From: Streptomyces triculaminicus
Lineage (GTDB): Bacteria > Actinomycetota > Actinomycetes > Streptomycetales > Streptomycetaceae
Length of the DNA: 64,000 nucleotides
Assembly: GCF_017349075.1 (NCBI RefSeq)
Contig: NZ_JAFMOF010000001.1
Coordinates: forward strand, 186,001 to 250,000
Direction of reading: 5' to 3'
Shown here: positions 11,590-18,611 of the stretch, in pieces
Position numbering within the stretch: position 1 is the stretch's first letter
How the letters are laid out: every line of letters begins with the position of its first letter
Position numbers and translations under genes: made by a program
The notes under the pieces: generated by a model
Databases searched by the model: none
Told to the model about the DNA's origin: nothing
Seen by the model: the letters and a program-made list of their open reading frames with translations, nothing else

Positions 11590-11914
11590 GAGGAGCCCAT
11601 GAGGTGTACCGGCGCCTGATGGGCTCCGTCGACCCCGATCTGGTCGTCACGGCAGAGCCCGCCCTTCGCGATGTCGACGGTGCCCGAGACGTCGGACAGG
11701 TCCGCATGCGCATGGATCGGCCACACACTGCGCGCCGAAGCCGACATCGTTGTTGCCCGCAGCTCACCGTGGTCCAGGCCTACGAACTCGCGGTCGCCGC
11801 CGAACATGCCTCATCCACGCCGTCCCCCGGCCGACTGCCGCCACTGGCCACACCGTTCAGACCGAGGGCCACGGCAAACCAGACGCCGCGCTCGCCCACC
11901 ACACCGAGGTATGA
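11590..11914 (+). pseudogene. CDF cation-efflux transporter, C-terminal remnant
   Basis: Remains of the cytoplasmic C-terminal domain of a cation diffusion facilitator (zinc/cobalt efflux). Read across three frames it gives VYRRLMGSVDPDLVVTAE, then WIGHTLRAEADIVV, then LTVVQAYELAVAAEHA, then LIHAVPRPTAATGHT and a stop at 11912-11914. These blocks in this order match CDF tails (RLMDSVDP, LRAEA, AEHRLLHAVPRLT). At least two single-base shifts separate them, and the whole transmembrane part is missing. Metal-efflux genes are common Tn3 cargo. Confidence 0.7.
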
Positions 11915-11949
11915 ACCCCGGCAACCCTCCAGGTTCAGGAATCGGGCAC

Positions 11950-12266
11950 TCACGGATCCCTGGGGCTCAGCACCGGCTGCTCGACGGCCGCAGCGGTACG
12001 AGGGCGGGGAACCGTCGAGCCCGCAGTGAGGTTCAGGCGGGTGTCCATGTCGAGGTTTACCTCCCCGTACGGGCGGATGTGGGACCAGAACAGCGGGGTC
12101 AGGCCACGTCGGTCGGCGGGTGTGAGAAGTGCGGCCCACTCCGGTTCGCTAGCACGGCGAAGCCCAGTCGCGTCGCACCGCGCTTGCCGGACACAAGCGC
12201 CTGCTCGTCCTTCAACAGCGTCCAGTGCTCGACGAGTTCGTCCAGGTCCAACGGAGTACGGGCCAC
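11950..12266 (-). pseudogene. tnpA: Tn3-family transposase, internally deleted
   Basis: Two ends of a Tn3 TnpA are joined directly. From GTG 12266 (an ATG at 12299 is also in frame) it reads DLDELVEHWTLLKDEQ and KRGATRLGFAVL, the conserved N-terminal DUF4158 block. At about 12150 the frame shifts by one and continues as EWAALLTPADRRGLTPLFW and SHIRPYGEVNLDM, a typical actinobacterial Tn3 TnpA tail, stopping at 11950. The roughly 900 residues between, including the DDE catalytic core, are gone. Its place next to the right inverted repeat is as expected for tnpA. Confidence 0.82.
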
Positions 12267-12346
12267 GATCGCCGATCGTCCTCGCAGAGCTTCACCCACC
12301 GCAGCCCTACGGCCCCGGACTCACCCACACGGGTGACGTCCCGCAA

Positions 12347-12392
12347 GATCACCGCCGTTTGCGGCTGGTGACAGCGTTCTTACCGGAACCCC
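12347..12392. repeat. Right terminal inverted repeat of the transposon
   Basis: Reverse complement of 7242-7287 with two mismatches over 46 bp; the outer tip is CCCC at 12389-12392. Confidence 0.9.
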
Positions 12393-12422
12393 TATGTGGG
12401 TGAGTTGCGTCTGCTGGTGCAT
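12393..12422 (-). pseudogene. ridA 5' fragment (first ten codons)
   Basis: On the minus strand, ATG at 12420-12422 begins MHQQTQLTHI and runs straight into the transposon end. The remainder of ridA, starting IPAPEGV, lies beyond the other end of the element at 7237 and below, in the same frame if one copy of the five-base duplication is removed. The native ridA promoter therefore stayed on this side, divergent to the synthetase gene. Confidence 0.85.
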
Positions 12423-12509
12423 TGACCCATTCTGACGCGTTGATCGCGGAGCGACATCCTTCATATGATTGCCCAAGGTAACCATATGACCGTTCGCCAG
12501 GAGCCGCAC

Positions 12510-14054
12510 ATGCACGCCGCCCAGCCTCCCTTCCGCAGCTACGCGGAGCAGATCCTCGACCATCTGAACGACGCTCCCGAGCGGGAGGTGTTACTCCACG
12601 GCGAGCGGCGCGTCAGCGCGGGCGAGTTCCGCGCTCTGGTGCACCGTCTGGCGCGCGCCCTGAAGGAGCGGGGCCTCGGGCGCGGCACGACGGTGAGCCT
12701 GCTGGGCGGCAACCTGCCCGAGGTCATCGCCGTCCGCTACGCCGCCCACCTCCTCGGCTGCCGCGTGAACCACCTCTACAACAAGCTTTCGGCCGAGGCC
12801 CAGGTCGCCATCGTGCGGGACGTCGAGACGCGCGCCCTGATCGTCGACCCCCGCTACGCCGACCGCGCCGCCGAGGTGACGGCGCAGGCGCCGGTCGCGA
12901 GCGTCCTCACGCTCGGCCCCGCCCCCGCGGGCGAGGACCTGCTGGCGGCGGCCGCCGGGCTGTCGGACGAGCCCGTGCCCGGCGAGGCACGGCCGGACGA
13001 CGTGTGCACCATCCGCCACACCGGCGGGACGACCGGGCACCCCAAGGGCATCTGCACCACGTTCGACCAGGTGAGCGACATCCGGGCGCTGCAGGGCGAG
13101 CATGTGCGCCGGCAGCTGGTATGCACCACGGTCGCCCACGTCGGGGGCATGTTCACCGACCTCACCCTGGGGGCGGGCGGCAGCGTGGTGCTGCAGGAGG
13201 ACTTCGACCCCGCCGCCGTGCTCGCCGCCGTCGAGCGGGAGCGCGTCACCGACCTGTTCCTGCTGCCTCCGCTGCTCTACCGCCTCATGGACCACCCGGA
13301 CGCGGCGACCACCGACACCTCCAGCCTGCGCTCGCTGGTGTACGGGGGCTGCCAGGCCTCCCCCGCCCGGCTGGCCGACGCGGTACGCCGCTTCGGGCCC
13401 GTGCTCCTGCAGTTCTACGGGCAGAGCGAGGTGGGCGGCATCAGCATGCTGATGCCCGATCAGCACGACCCGGAGCGGCGGCCGGAGCTGCTGAGGACCG
13501 CGGGGCAGGTGCTGCCCCACGTCGAGGTGGAGATCCGCGACGAGTCCGGGCGGGCGCTGCCGCGCGGGGAGCACGGCGAGATCTGCGTGCGCTCGCCGCA
13601 CATCATGCAGGGGTACTGGAAGCAGCCGGAGCTGACCGCCGAGGTGCTGCGCGACGGCTGGCTGCACACCGGTGACGTGGGCCTGCTGAACGACGAGGGC
13701 TTCCTGACGGTCGTCGACCGGCTCAAGGACATGATCATCGTGGTGGGCGGCCACGTCTACACCTCCGAGCTCGAGGACCTCCTCAACTCCCACCCCCGCG
13801 TCCTGCAGAGCGCCGTCTTCGGCGTCCGGGACGCCGACCGCATGGAGCAAGTGCACGCGGTGGTCGTGGCCGGCCCGGACGGCGGCGTCGGCGAGGCGGA
13901 GCTGCGGGAGCTGGTGCGCAGGGAGCGCGGGGCGATGTACGAGCCGGCGTCCATCACCTTGGCCGACGCGCTGCCGCTCACCGAGGCCGGCAAGCCGGAC
14001 AAGGCCGAGCTGCGCCGGGCCGCGGCGAAACGTTACGCCTTGGCCTCCGCGTAA
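12510..14054 (+). CDS. AMP-binding (acyl-CoA synthetase/ligase) enzyme
   Basis: A 514-aa ANL-superfamily adenylating enzyme. The phosphate-binding loop is HTGGTTGHPKG (usually TSGTTGxPKG), followed by YGQSE, GYWKQPE, WLHTGDVG and the hinge DRLKDMIIVVGGHVYTSELE; the catalytic C-terminal lysine is in EAGKPDKAEL. It most likely forms an acyl-adenylate from a carboxylic acid and then a CoA thioester. ATG 12510 is preferred because AGGAG sits 8 nt upstream; ATGs at 12465 and 12486 are in frame but poorly placed. No biosynthetic partners flank it, so the acid is unknown. The transposon end lies about 120 bp upstream. The last 22 bp overlap the convergent polymerase gene. Confidence 0.9.
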   Translation: MHAAQPPFRSYAEQILDHLNDAPEREVLLHGERRVSAGEFRALVHRLARALKERGLGRGTTVSLLGGNLPEVIAVRYAAHLLGCRVNHLYNKLSAEAQVAIVRDVETRALIVDPRYADRAAEVTAQAPVASVLTLGPAPAGEDLLAAAAGLSDEPVPGEARPDDVCTIRHTGGTTGHPKGICTTFDQVSDIRALQGEHVRRQLVCTTVAHVGGMFTDLTLGAGGSVVLQEDFDPAAVLAAVERERVTDLFLLPPLLYRLMDHPDAATTDTSSLRSLVYGGCQASPARLADAVRRFGPVLLQFYGQSEVGGISMLMPDQHDPERRPELLRTAGQVLPHVEVEIRDESGRALPRGEHGEICVRSPHIMQGYWKQPELTAEVLRDGWLHTGDVGLLNDEGFLTVVDRLKDMIIVVGGHVYTSELEDLLNSHPRVLQSAVFGVRDADRMEQVHAVVVAGPDGGVGEAELRELVRRERGAMYEPASITLADALPLTEAGKPDKAELRRAAAKRYALASA

Positions 14055-15712
14055 CACTTCACGACGGCCGTCGTGAAGGGGAACCGCACGGGCGTGTCGC
14101 CGAAGGCGATGCGCCCGGCGCGGTCCCCCGCCGTGCGGATCGCCTCGGCCACCACCGGCGCCTCTTCGCGGGGGCAGTGAACGATCACCTCGTCATGTTG
14201 GAAGAAGACCAGCTCGGCGCGCAGGCCGGCGATCGACTGCCGCACCGCGGCGAGCACGATCAGCGCCCAGTCGGCCGCGCTGCCCTGGACCACGAAGTTG
14301 CGGGTGAAGCGGCCGCGGGCCCGGGCGCCGGCCGTGCTGCCGTGGGCGGGCACGTCCTGGGCGTCCTCCTGCGGGATGCCGGCCTCGTCGTGGACGGCGG
14401 TGGACGAGGGCGGGCAGGTGCGGCCCAGCCAGGTCCGCACGAGGCGGCCCTCCTCGCCCGCGCGCGCCGCGTCGTCGACGTAGGCCACCGCCCGGGGGAA
14501 GCGGCGGCGCAGGTCCGCCATGTGCTTGAGGCCGTCGCCCGAGGTCTGGCCGTAGATCGCCCCCAGCATGGCGAGCTTGGCCCGCTCGCGGTCGCCGGCG
14601 AAGGCGCGCTCGGCGAGGTCCGCGTACAGGTCGCGGCCGCTGCCCGCGACGTCCATCAGCCCGGGGTCGCGCGAGACGGCGGCCAGGACGCGGGGCTCCA
14701 TCTGGTCGGCGTCGGCGACGACCAGCGTCCAGCCGGGATCGGCGACGACCGCCCGCCGGATCACCCGGGGGATCTGCAGCGCGCCGCCGCCGTTGGTGGT
14801 CCACCGCCCCGAGACCGTGCCGCCGGGCAGATACTCGGGCCGGAAGCGTCCGTCGCGCACCCAGGCCTGCAGCCAGGACCAGCCGTGGGCGGTGTGGAGG
14901 CGGTAGAGCTTCTTGTGCTCCAGCAGCGGCGGGACGGCCGGGTGGTCGATCCGGCGCAGCTCCCCGGCGCGGGTGGAGGACAGGGCGATGCCCTCACGGG
15001 CGAAGGCCCGTACGACGTCGGCGGGCAGATCGGGGCGTACGCGCACGCCGTCGCCGAAGGCGCGCGAGACCTCGTCGGCGAGCTCGGCCAGCCGCCGTGT
15101 CTCCTGGCCGCCGGGGTAGCGCTCGCCCAGCAGTTCGTGGAGCAGGTCGCGGTGCACGTCCGCCCGCCACGGCAGCCCCGCCCGGCCCATCTCGGCCGCG
15201 ACCAGCATGCCCGCCGACTCGGCGGCGGTCAGCAGCCGCATCCGGCCGGGGTGGGCGGTCCGGCCCGTACGGGCGAGCTGGGATTCGTACACCTCCAGCA
15301 GTGCCTGAAGGCCGTCGGTCCCCGGCGGCAGCGGCACCGGGCCCGGCTCGAAGAGCGAGGGCTGGGCGCCGGCCGCCCGCACCGGCGGGTCCTTGGGCAC
15401 CGGCAGCCCGCGCAGCCGGGCCCAGGCCGCGGCGAGCGAGCGCGGCTGGCCCGACTGGCCCTCCTCGTGCCCGACGATCAGGGCCTCGGCGGCCTCGACG
15501 TCGTAGCACCGCTCGACGCGCACGCCGGCCGCGAGCAGCCGGCCGTACGCCGGCGCCGTGGAGGCCCACACCCAGCGCTCGACGCCGGGCCGCGCCCGCA
15601 CCGCCGCGGCCAGGTCCGGCGCCGTCTCCACGGGCCCGGCGGCCCGCCCGTCACCGTCGACCGGGCAGAGCCGTACGCCCTGGTCGCCCGCATCCGCCAC
15701 TGCCCATCTCAC
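14033..15712 (-). CDS. Polymerase-I-like 3'-5' exonuclease/DNA polymerase
   Basis: A 559-aa family A polymerase relative common in Actinobacteria as a second, short Pol I-like protein. The C-terminal polymerase motifs are visible: A as VVADADQMEPRVLA, B as RERAKLAMLGAIYGQT, C as FFQHDEVIVHCP; TVSGRWTTNGGG precedes A. The N-terminal third corresponds to a degenerate 3'-5' exonuclease-like domain, and there is no 5'-3' exonuclease domain, which explains the length. The motif A Asp and the motif C His-Asp-Glu are kept, so polymerase activity is plausible. Likely role in DNA repair synthesis. ATG 15712. Confidence 0.88.
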   Translation of the reverse strand: MRWAVADAGDQGVRLCPVDGDGRAAGPVETAPDLAAAVRARPGVERWVWASTAPAYGRLLAAGVRVERCYDVEAAEALIVGHEEGQSGQPRSLAAAWARLRGLPVPKDPPVRAAGAQPSLFEPGPVPLPPGTDGLQALLEVYESQLARTGRTAHPGRMRLLTAAESAGMLVAAEMGRAGLPWRADVHRDLLHELLGERYPGGQETRRLAELADEVSRAFGDGVRVRPDLPADVVRAFAREGIALSSTRAGELRRIDHPAVPPLLEHKKLYRLHTAHGWSWLQAWVRDGRFRPEYLPGGTVSGRWTTNGGGALQIPRVIRRAVVADPGWTLVVADADQMEPRVLAAVSRDPGLMDVAGSGRDLYADLAERAFAGDRERAKLAMLGAIYGQTSGDGLKHMADLRRRFPRAVAYVDDAARAGEEGRLVRTWLGRTCPPSSTAVHDEAGIPQEDAQDVPAHGSTAGARARGRFTRNFVVQGSAADWALIVLAAVRQSIAGLRAELVFFQHDEVIVHCPREEAPVVAEAIRTAGDRAGRIAFGDTPVRFPFTTAVVKCYAEAKA

Positions 15713-15761
15713 GTAGGGGAGTGTCGCACCAGGGTCTGACAGTGCGGCGCGAGCGGGCCGG

Positions 15762-16133
15762 TCAGTCCTCCTGCAGGACGGACAGGATGTTGCCGGAGGG
15801 GTCGGTGAACCAGGCGATCAGCGGGCCGCCGCCGCGGAAGATGCCCTTCTCGTCGGCGTCCATGCCGGGGTAGCGCTCGAAGGTCACCCCGCGCCGCCCG
15901 AGCTCGTCGACGGCCGCCTCGATGTCGGGCACGGGGAAGTTGAGGATCGTACAGTTCGCGGGCTTGTGGTCGGGCTTGGGATAGATGAGCACCTTGGTGC
16001 CGCCGGGGAAGTTCAGCCACATCAGGCCGTCCTGCCCGGACACCGCCACCCCGAGCGTCTCGCCGTAGAAGCTCCTGGCCTGCCCGACGTCCTTCACGGC
16101 GAACCCGCTGAACGCGTTGGTGTTCTCGAACAT
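15762..16133 (-). CDS. VOC-family (glyoxalase/bleomycin-resistance fold) protein
   Basis: A 123-aa single VOC domain with two beta-alpha-beta-beta-beta modules: the first opens with NAFSGFAVKDVGQARSFYGE, the second with TILNFPVPDIEAAVDELGRRG and ends FTDPSGNILSVLQ. Many such proteins bind a divalent metal and act on small electrophiles or bind drugs, but the substrate cannot be read from this sequence. It is downstream of the EamA transporter with a terminator between, so it is probably its own unit. Confidence 0.82.
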   Translation of the reverse strand: MFENTNAFSGFAVKDVGQARSFYGETLGVAVSGQDGLMWLNFPGGTKVLIYPKPDHKPANCTILNFPVPDIEAAVDELGRRGVTFERYPGMDADEKGIFRGGGPLIAWFTDPSGNILSVLQED

Positions 16134-16192
16134 GCCCTACTGCCTTCCGCGCGGCCGGACGCCCGATGCACCCCGTCGCCCGGACAGCCGAA

Positions 16193-16225
16193 CGGCCGGA
16201 TGACCCTGTGCGGGTCATCCGGCCG
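16193..16225 (-). terminator. Strong stem-loop between EamA and VOC genes
   Basis: Perfect 14-bp arms (16193-16206, 16212-16225) with loop TGTGC. It lies between the restored end of the EamA gene (16247) and the VOC start (16133), both on the minus strand. Confidence 0.75.
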
Positions 16226-16376
16226 GTGCGGGCAAGCGGGGTCGGTTCAGACGGACGCGGGAATGCGGTCCTTCGCCACGTCGTCGGCCACGGCCGGTTC
16301 CGGTTCCGGGGCCGGCGTGGGGGCCGGGCGGGCCGGGGGCGGCGGACGGCGGCTATGCCGACGCCTGCCAGCACGA

Positions 16377-17213
16377 TCAGGCCGCCCAGGCCGGCCAGGG
16401 GGCCGGCAGGGAGCCCAGCAGCAGGGCGTCCAGGGCCAGCGCGGCGACCGGCACGGCGTACAGGACGAGGGAGCTCGTCGACGCGGTGGCGGCGCCGAGC
16501 ACGCGCGACCAGGTGCAGAAGGCGAGGACGGTGCAGCCGAGCCCGAGCCAGATCACGGCGGCGCTCTGCTGCCAGCCGGCGGTCACCAGGTGCCCGGCCG
16601 CCTCGGGGGCGAAGGCGAGCAGCGGGAGGAGGCCGAAGAGGCTGCCGTAGAAGATGCAGTCCATGCCCGAGTAGCGGCGCAGCAGGGGCTTTTGGAGGAT
16701 GAAGGACGTGGCCTGGGCGGCGGCGGCCAGCACGATCATCGCCATGCCCGTCCACGAGCCGCCGCCGTCGCCGCTCGCCGTCGCGACGACCAGGGCGCCG
16801 CCCAGGGCCACCAGGAGGCCGGCGACACCCCAGGCGCCGGGGCGTTCGCGCAGGACGAGCATACCCAGGGCGGTGGCGAAGACCGGCGAGGTGGCGACGA
16901 GCATGGCGGCCGTGCCGCCCTCGACGTGCCGTTCGCCGGCGTAGAGCAGCAGCTGGTAGGCCGTCATCCCGGACAGTCCGAACGCGGCCATGCGCGGGAT
17001 GTCGCCCCGGCTCAGGCGGCTGATGCGGCCGGTGAACAGGAACGGGAGCAGGAAGAGGACCGCGAAGGTCAGGCGCAGGACGGCCATGGCCGTCGGCGGG
17101 TAGTCCTCCAGTGCGACGCGGATCGCGGGAAACGCGGAGCCCCACAGGATCGCTGTGGCGGCCATGAACTTCCAGGGAGCCGCCGTTCGGCGCTCGGCCA
17201 CCAACGCACACAC
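16377..17213 (-). CDS. EamA/DMT-family transporter, frame broken near the C-terminus
   Basis: A ten-helix drug/metabolite exporter of the EamA family: two EamA repeats, e.g. TAILWGSAFPAIRVAL at the start and LGLGCTVLAFCTWSRVLG in the second half. The continuous frame gives 278 aa and stops at 16377, cutting the last helix. The missing helix (GLIVLAGVGIAAV) is present in the next frame, and a hydrophilic tail ending KDRIPASV follows in the third, stopping at 16247. Two single-base losses in C runs, near 16396 and 16335, explain both shifts. This is either sequencing error or decay. Substrate unknown. Confidence 0.8.
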   Translation of the reverse strand: MCALVAERRTAAPWKFMAATAILWGSAFPAIRVALEDYPPTAMAVLRLTFAVLFLLPFLFTGRISRLSRGDIPRMAAFGLSGMTAYQLLLYAGERHVEGGTAAMLVATSPVFATALGMLVLRERPGAWGVAGLLVALGGALVVATASGDGGGSWTGMAMIVLAAAAQATSFILQKPLLRRYSGMDCIFYGSLFGLLPLLAFAPEAAGHLVTAGWQQSAAVIWLGLGCTVLAFCTWSRVLGAATASTSSLVLYAVPVAALALDALLLGSLPAPWPAWAA

Positions 17214-17309
17214 CGCCTTCGGTTTCGGATGCGGAAGAGGGCCGGAATGCGGCCTCTTCGGACTCCGCCGAAGCTACCGAGAATCGCGCTATAAGTCGAA
17301 TAATGAATT

Positions 17310-17347
17310 CCGTCAAGTCCTCAAAGAATCCCTTTGAGTCCTTGACG
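17310..17347 (-). terminator. Imperfect hairpin after VOC gene
   Basis: Arms CCGTCAAG..CTCAAAG and CTTTGAG..CTTGACGG with a two-base internal mismatch, placed 29 bp past the stop of the minus-strand VOC gene. Confidence 0.6.
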
Positions 17348-17375
17348 GAGGGCGGCCGTCCGCCCGGATGTCCGA

Positions 17376-17768
17376 CTAGCGCGCGCCGCCGCCGAACGGC
17401 CGGGTCAGCACCTCCAGGTAGTGACCGCCCGGGTCGGTGAAGTACACGCCGCGGCCGCCGGCGTTGTGGTTGATCTGGCGCGGGACCTTCCGGGTCGGAT
17501 CGGCCCAGTAGTCGATCCCGGCCCGCAGGATCCGTTCGAAGATCCCGTCGAACTCCTCCTCCGACACCAGGAAGGCGTAGTGCTGGGGGGTGAATTCCTC
17601 GCCCTCGTCGACGGTCATGAAGTCGAGGGTGACGCCGTTGCCGGTCGCGACGGGGACGAACGGTCCGAAGGGGGCTCCGGCCTCCAGGCCCAGGATGTCC
17701 GCCAGGAACCGGGCGGACTCGTGCTTGTCACGGGAGAGGACGATGGTGTGGTTCAGCTCGATCGACAC
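17376..17768 (-). CDS. VOC-family protein
   Basis: A 130-aa VOC-fold protein: SIELNHTIVLSRDKHESARFLADI at the start (first metal-ligand His in LNHTIV), QHYAFLVSEEEFDGIF in the middle, and the ending VYFTDPGGHYLEVLTRP with the family's final Glu. It resembles dioxygenase-like or glyoxalase-like VOC proteins of Streptomyces with unknown substrate. It is separate in sequence from the other VOC gene at 15762. Confidence 0.83.
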   Translation of the reverse strand: MSIELNHTIVLSRDKHESARFLADILGLEAGAPFGPFVPVATGNGVTLDFMTVDEGEEFTPQHYAFLVSEEEFDGIFERILRAGIDYWADPTRKVPRQINHNAGGRGVYFTDPGGHYLEVLTRPFGGGAR

Positions 17769-18139
17769 GGGGTGCCTCCAAGAGCGTCTCGCGGCACCTG
17801 GCGCGCCTCACCGGGCCGGCGACGACGTTCGATGCCGAATCGAAATCATAGTCCTGCCCCTTTCGACTCCCGCGCCTGGTCCGGCCGTCGGCGGGCCCGG
17901 CGGAGCAACGCCCGTACAACGAAGGGGTGCACCCTCCTGACGACCGCGAAGTGGCGCCTCCCGAAGGGGTGATGGCCCCTCGCTGTACATGCGTACGAAC
18001 GACCGTACGGCGCCGTATGGCCGGCGGGGCGGCGCGCCCCCTCCCCCGCGCTCGCCGCACGGATGGCCGCGCCGCCGCGCCGGGGCGGGCCGCTGCTCGT
18101 ACCGTCGGGAAGGAGAGCCGACGGCAGAGGAGCACGGTG
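17769..18139. other. Intergenic stretch without a supportable gene
   Basis: About 370 bp between divergent genes. Several CGTAC-containing half palindromes lie around 17990-18020, which could be regulatory. A GAGGAG ribosome-binding site before 18140 serves the next gene. No family signature in any frame. Confidence 0.5.
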
Positions 18140-18526
18140 ATGAGCGGTGCCGAGAGCGCGGACCACGTCAGCGTTCACCTGACCGGGTGCGCCGACGACG
18201 ACGCGGGCGTGGTCTTCGGCGTCCTGGAGGAGGCGTTCCCCGAGGGCGCCGGCCCGTCGCCCACCGAGAGCCGCCCCGCGCGCCCGGGGGCCGCCGCCGC
18301 CACGGTGTGGTGCCTGGTCGTCGACGCGCGCACCCGCCGCCCTCCGCGGGCCGCCGGCCAGACCCTGGGCGGGGCGGTGACCGTCGACCTGTTCGGCGCC
18401 GCCGACCCCGTGCGCCAGGTCAAGGAGGAGCTGGCGGAGGCCTTCTCCGTCGAGGACCAGGGCACGGTCCCCGGCGAGCACGAACTGGAGGCCCGCCTCC
18501 GGCTGACGTCCCGGCCCGCCGGCTAG
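18140..18526 (+). CDS. Hypothetical protein
   Basis: A 128-aa protein that I do not recognise. The ATG at 18140 follows GAGGAG by a suitable distance, and third-position GC is very high, supporting coding. It shows an alternating pattern of strands and helices (HVSVHLTGCADDDAGVVFGVLEEAF at the start, ATVWCLVVDA in the middle, and the end ELEARLRLTSRP), suggesting a small alpha/beta domain. No signal peptide or membrane segment. It precedes the GH15 gene by 85 bp. Confidence 0.6.
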   Translation: MSGAESADHVSVHLTGCADDDAGVVFGVLEEAFPEGAGPSPTESRPARPGAAAATVWCLVVDARTRRPPRAAGQTLGGAVTVDLFGAADPVRQVKEELAEAFSVEDQGTVPGEHELEARLRLTSRPAG

Positions 18527-18611
18527 CGCGGGGGCCGCCCCGCGCGGGCCCCTTCGCGGCCGCGGAGGTATAACGGGAGGTATCGCGTGTCCCGCCGAGA
18601 GGGGACCGGCC

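Larger units (their letters stand above)
7242..12392. mobile_element. Defective Tn3-family transposon, 5,151 bp, inserted in ridA
   Basis: The element is bounded by 46-bp terminal inverted repeats beginning GGGGT, with two mismatches (7242-7287 and 12347-12392), and flanked by a near-perfect 5-bp duplication (TATCT/TATGT). Inside are a serine resolvase at the left end, a 16-bp-arm palindrome, a low-GC 868-aa pectin-lyase-fold gene, remains of a CDF metal transporter, and an internally deleted Tn3-type transposase at the right end. Joining the sequence left of 7237 to that right of 12397 rebuilds an intact ridA start and reading frame, which fixes the insertion point. With tnpA destroyed the element cannot move by itself. 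It may be a longer transposon that suffered deletions. Confidence 0.88.

Noticed and set aside
15709..17316. One long protein covering the VOC gene and the EamA gene on the minus strand
   Set aside because: It changes between unrelated frames; a strong terminator and separate start codons lie between the two genes.
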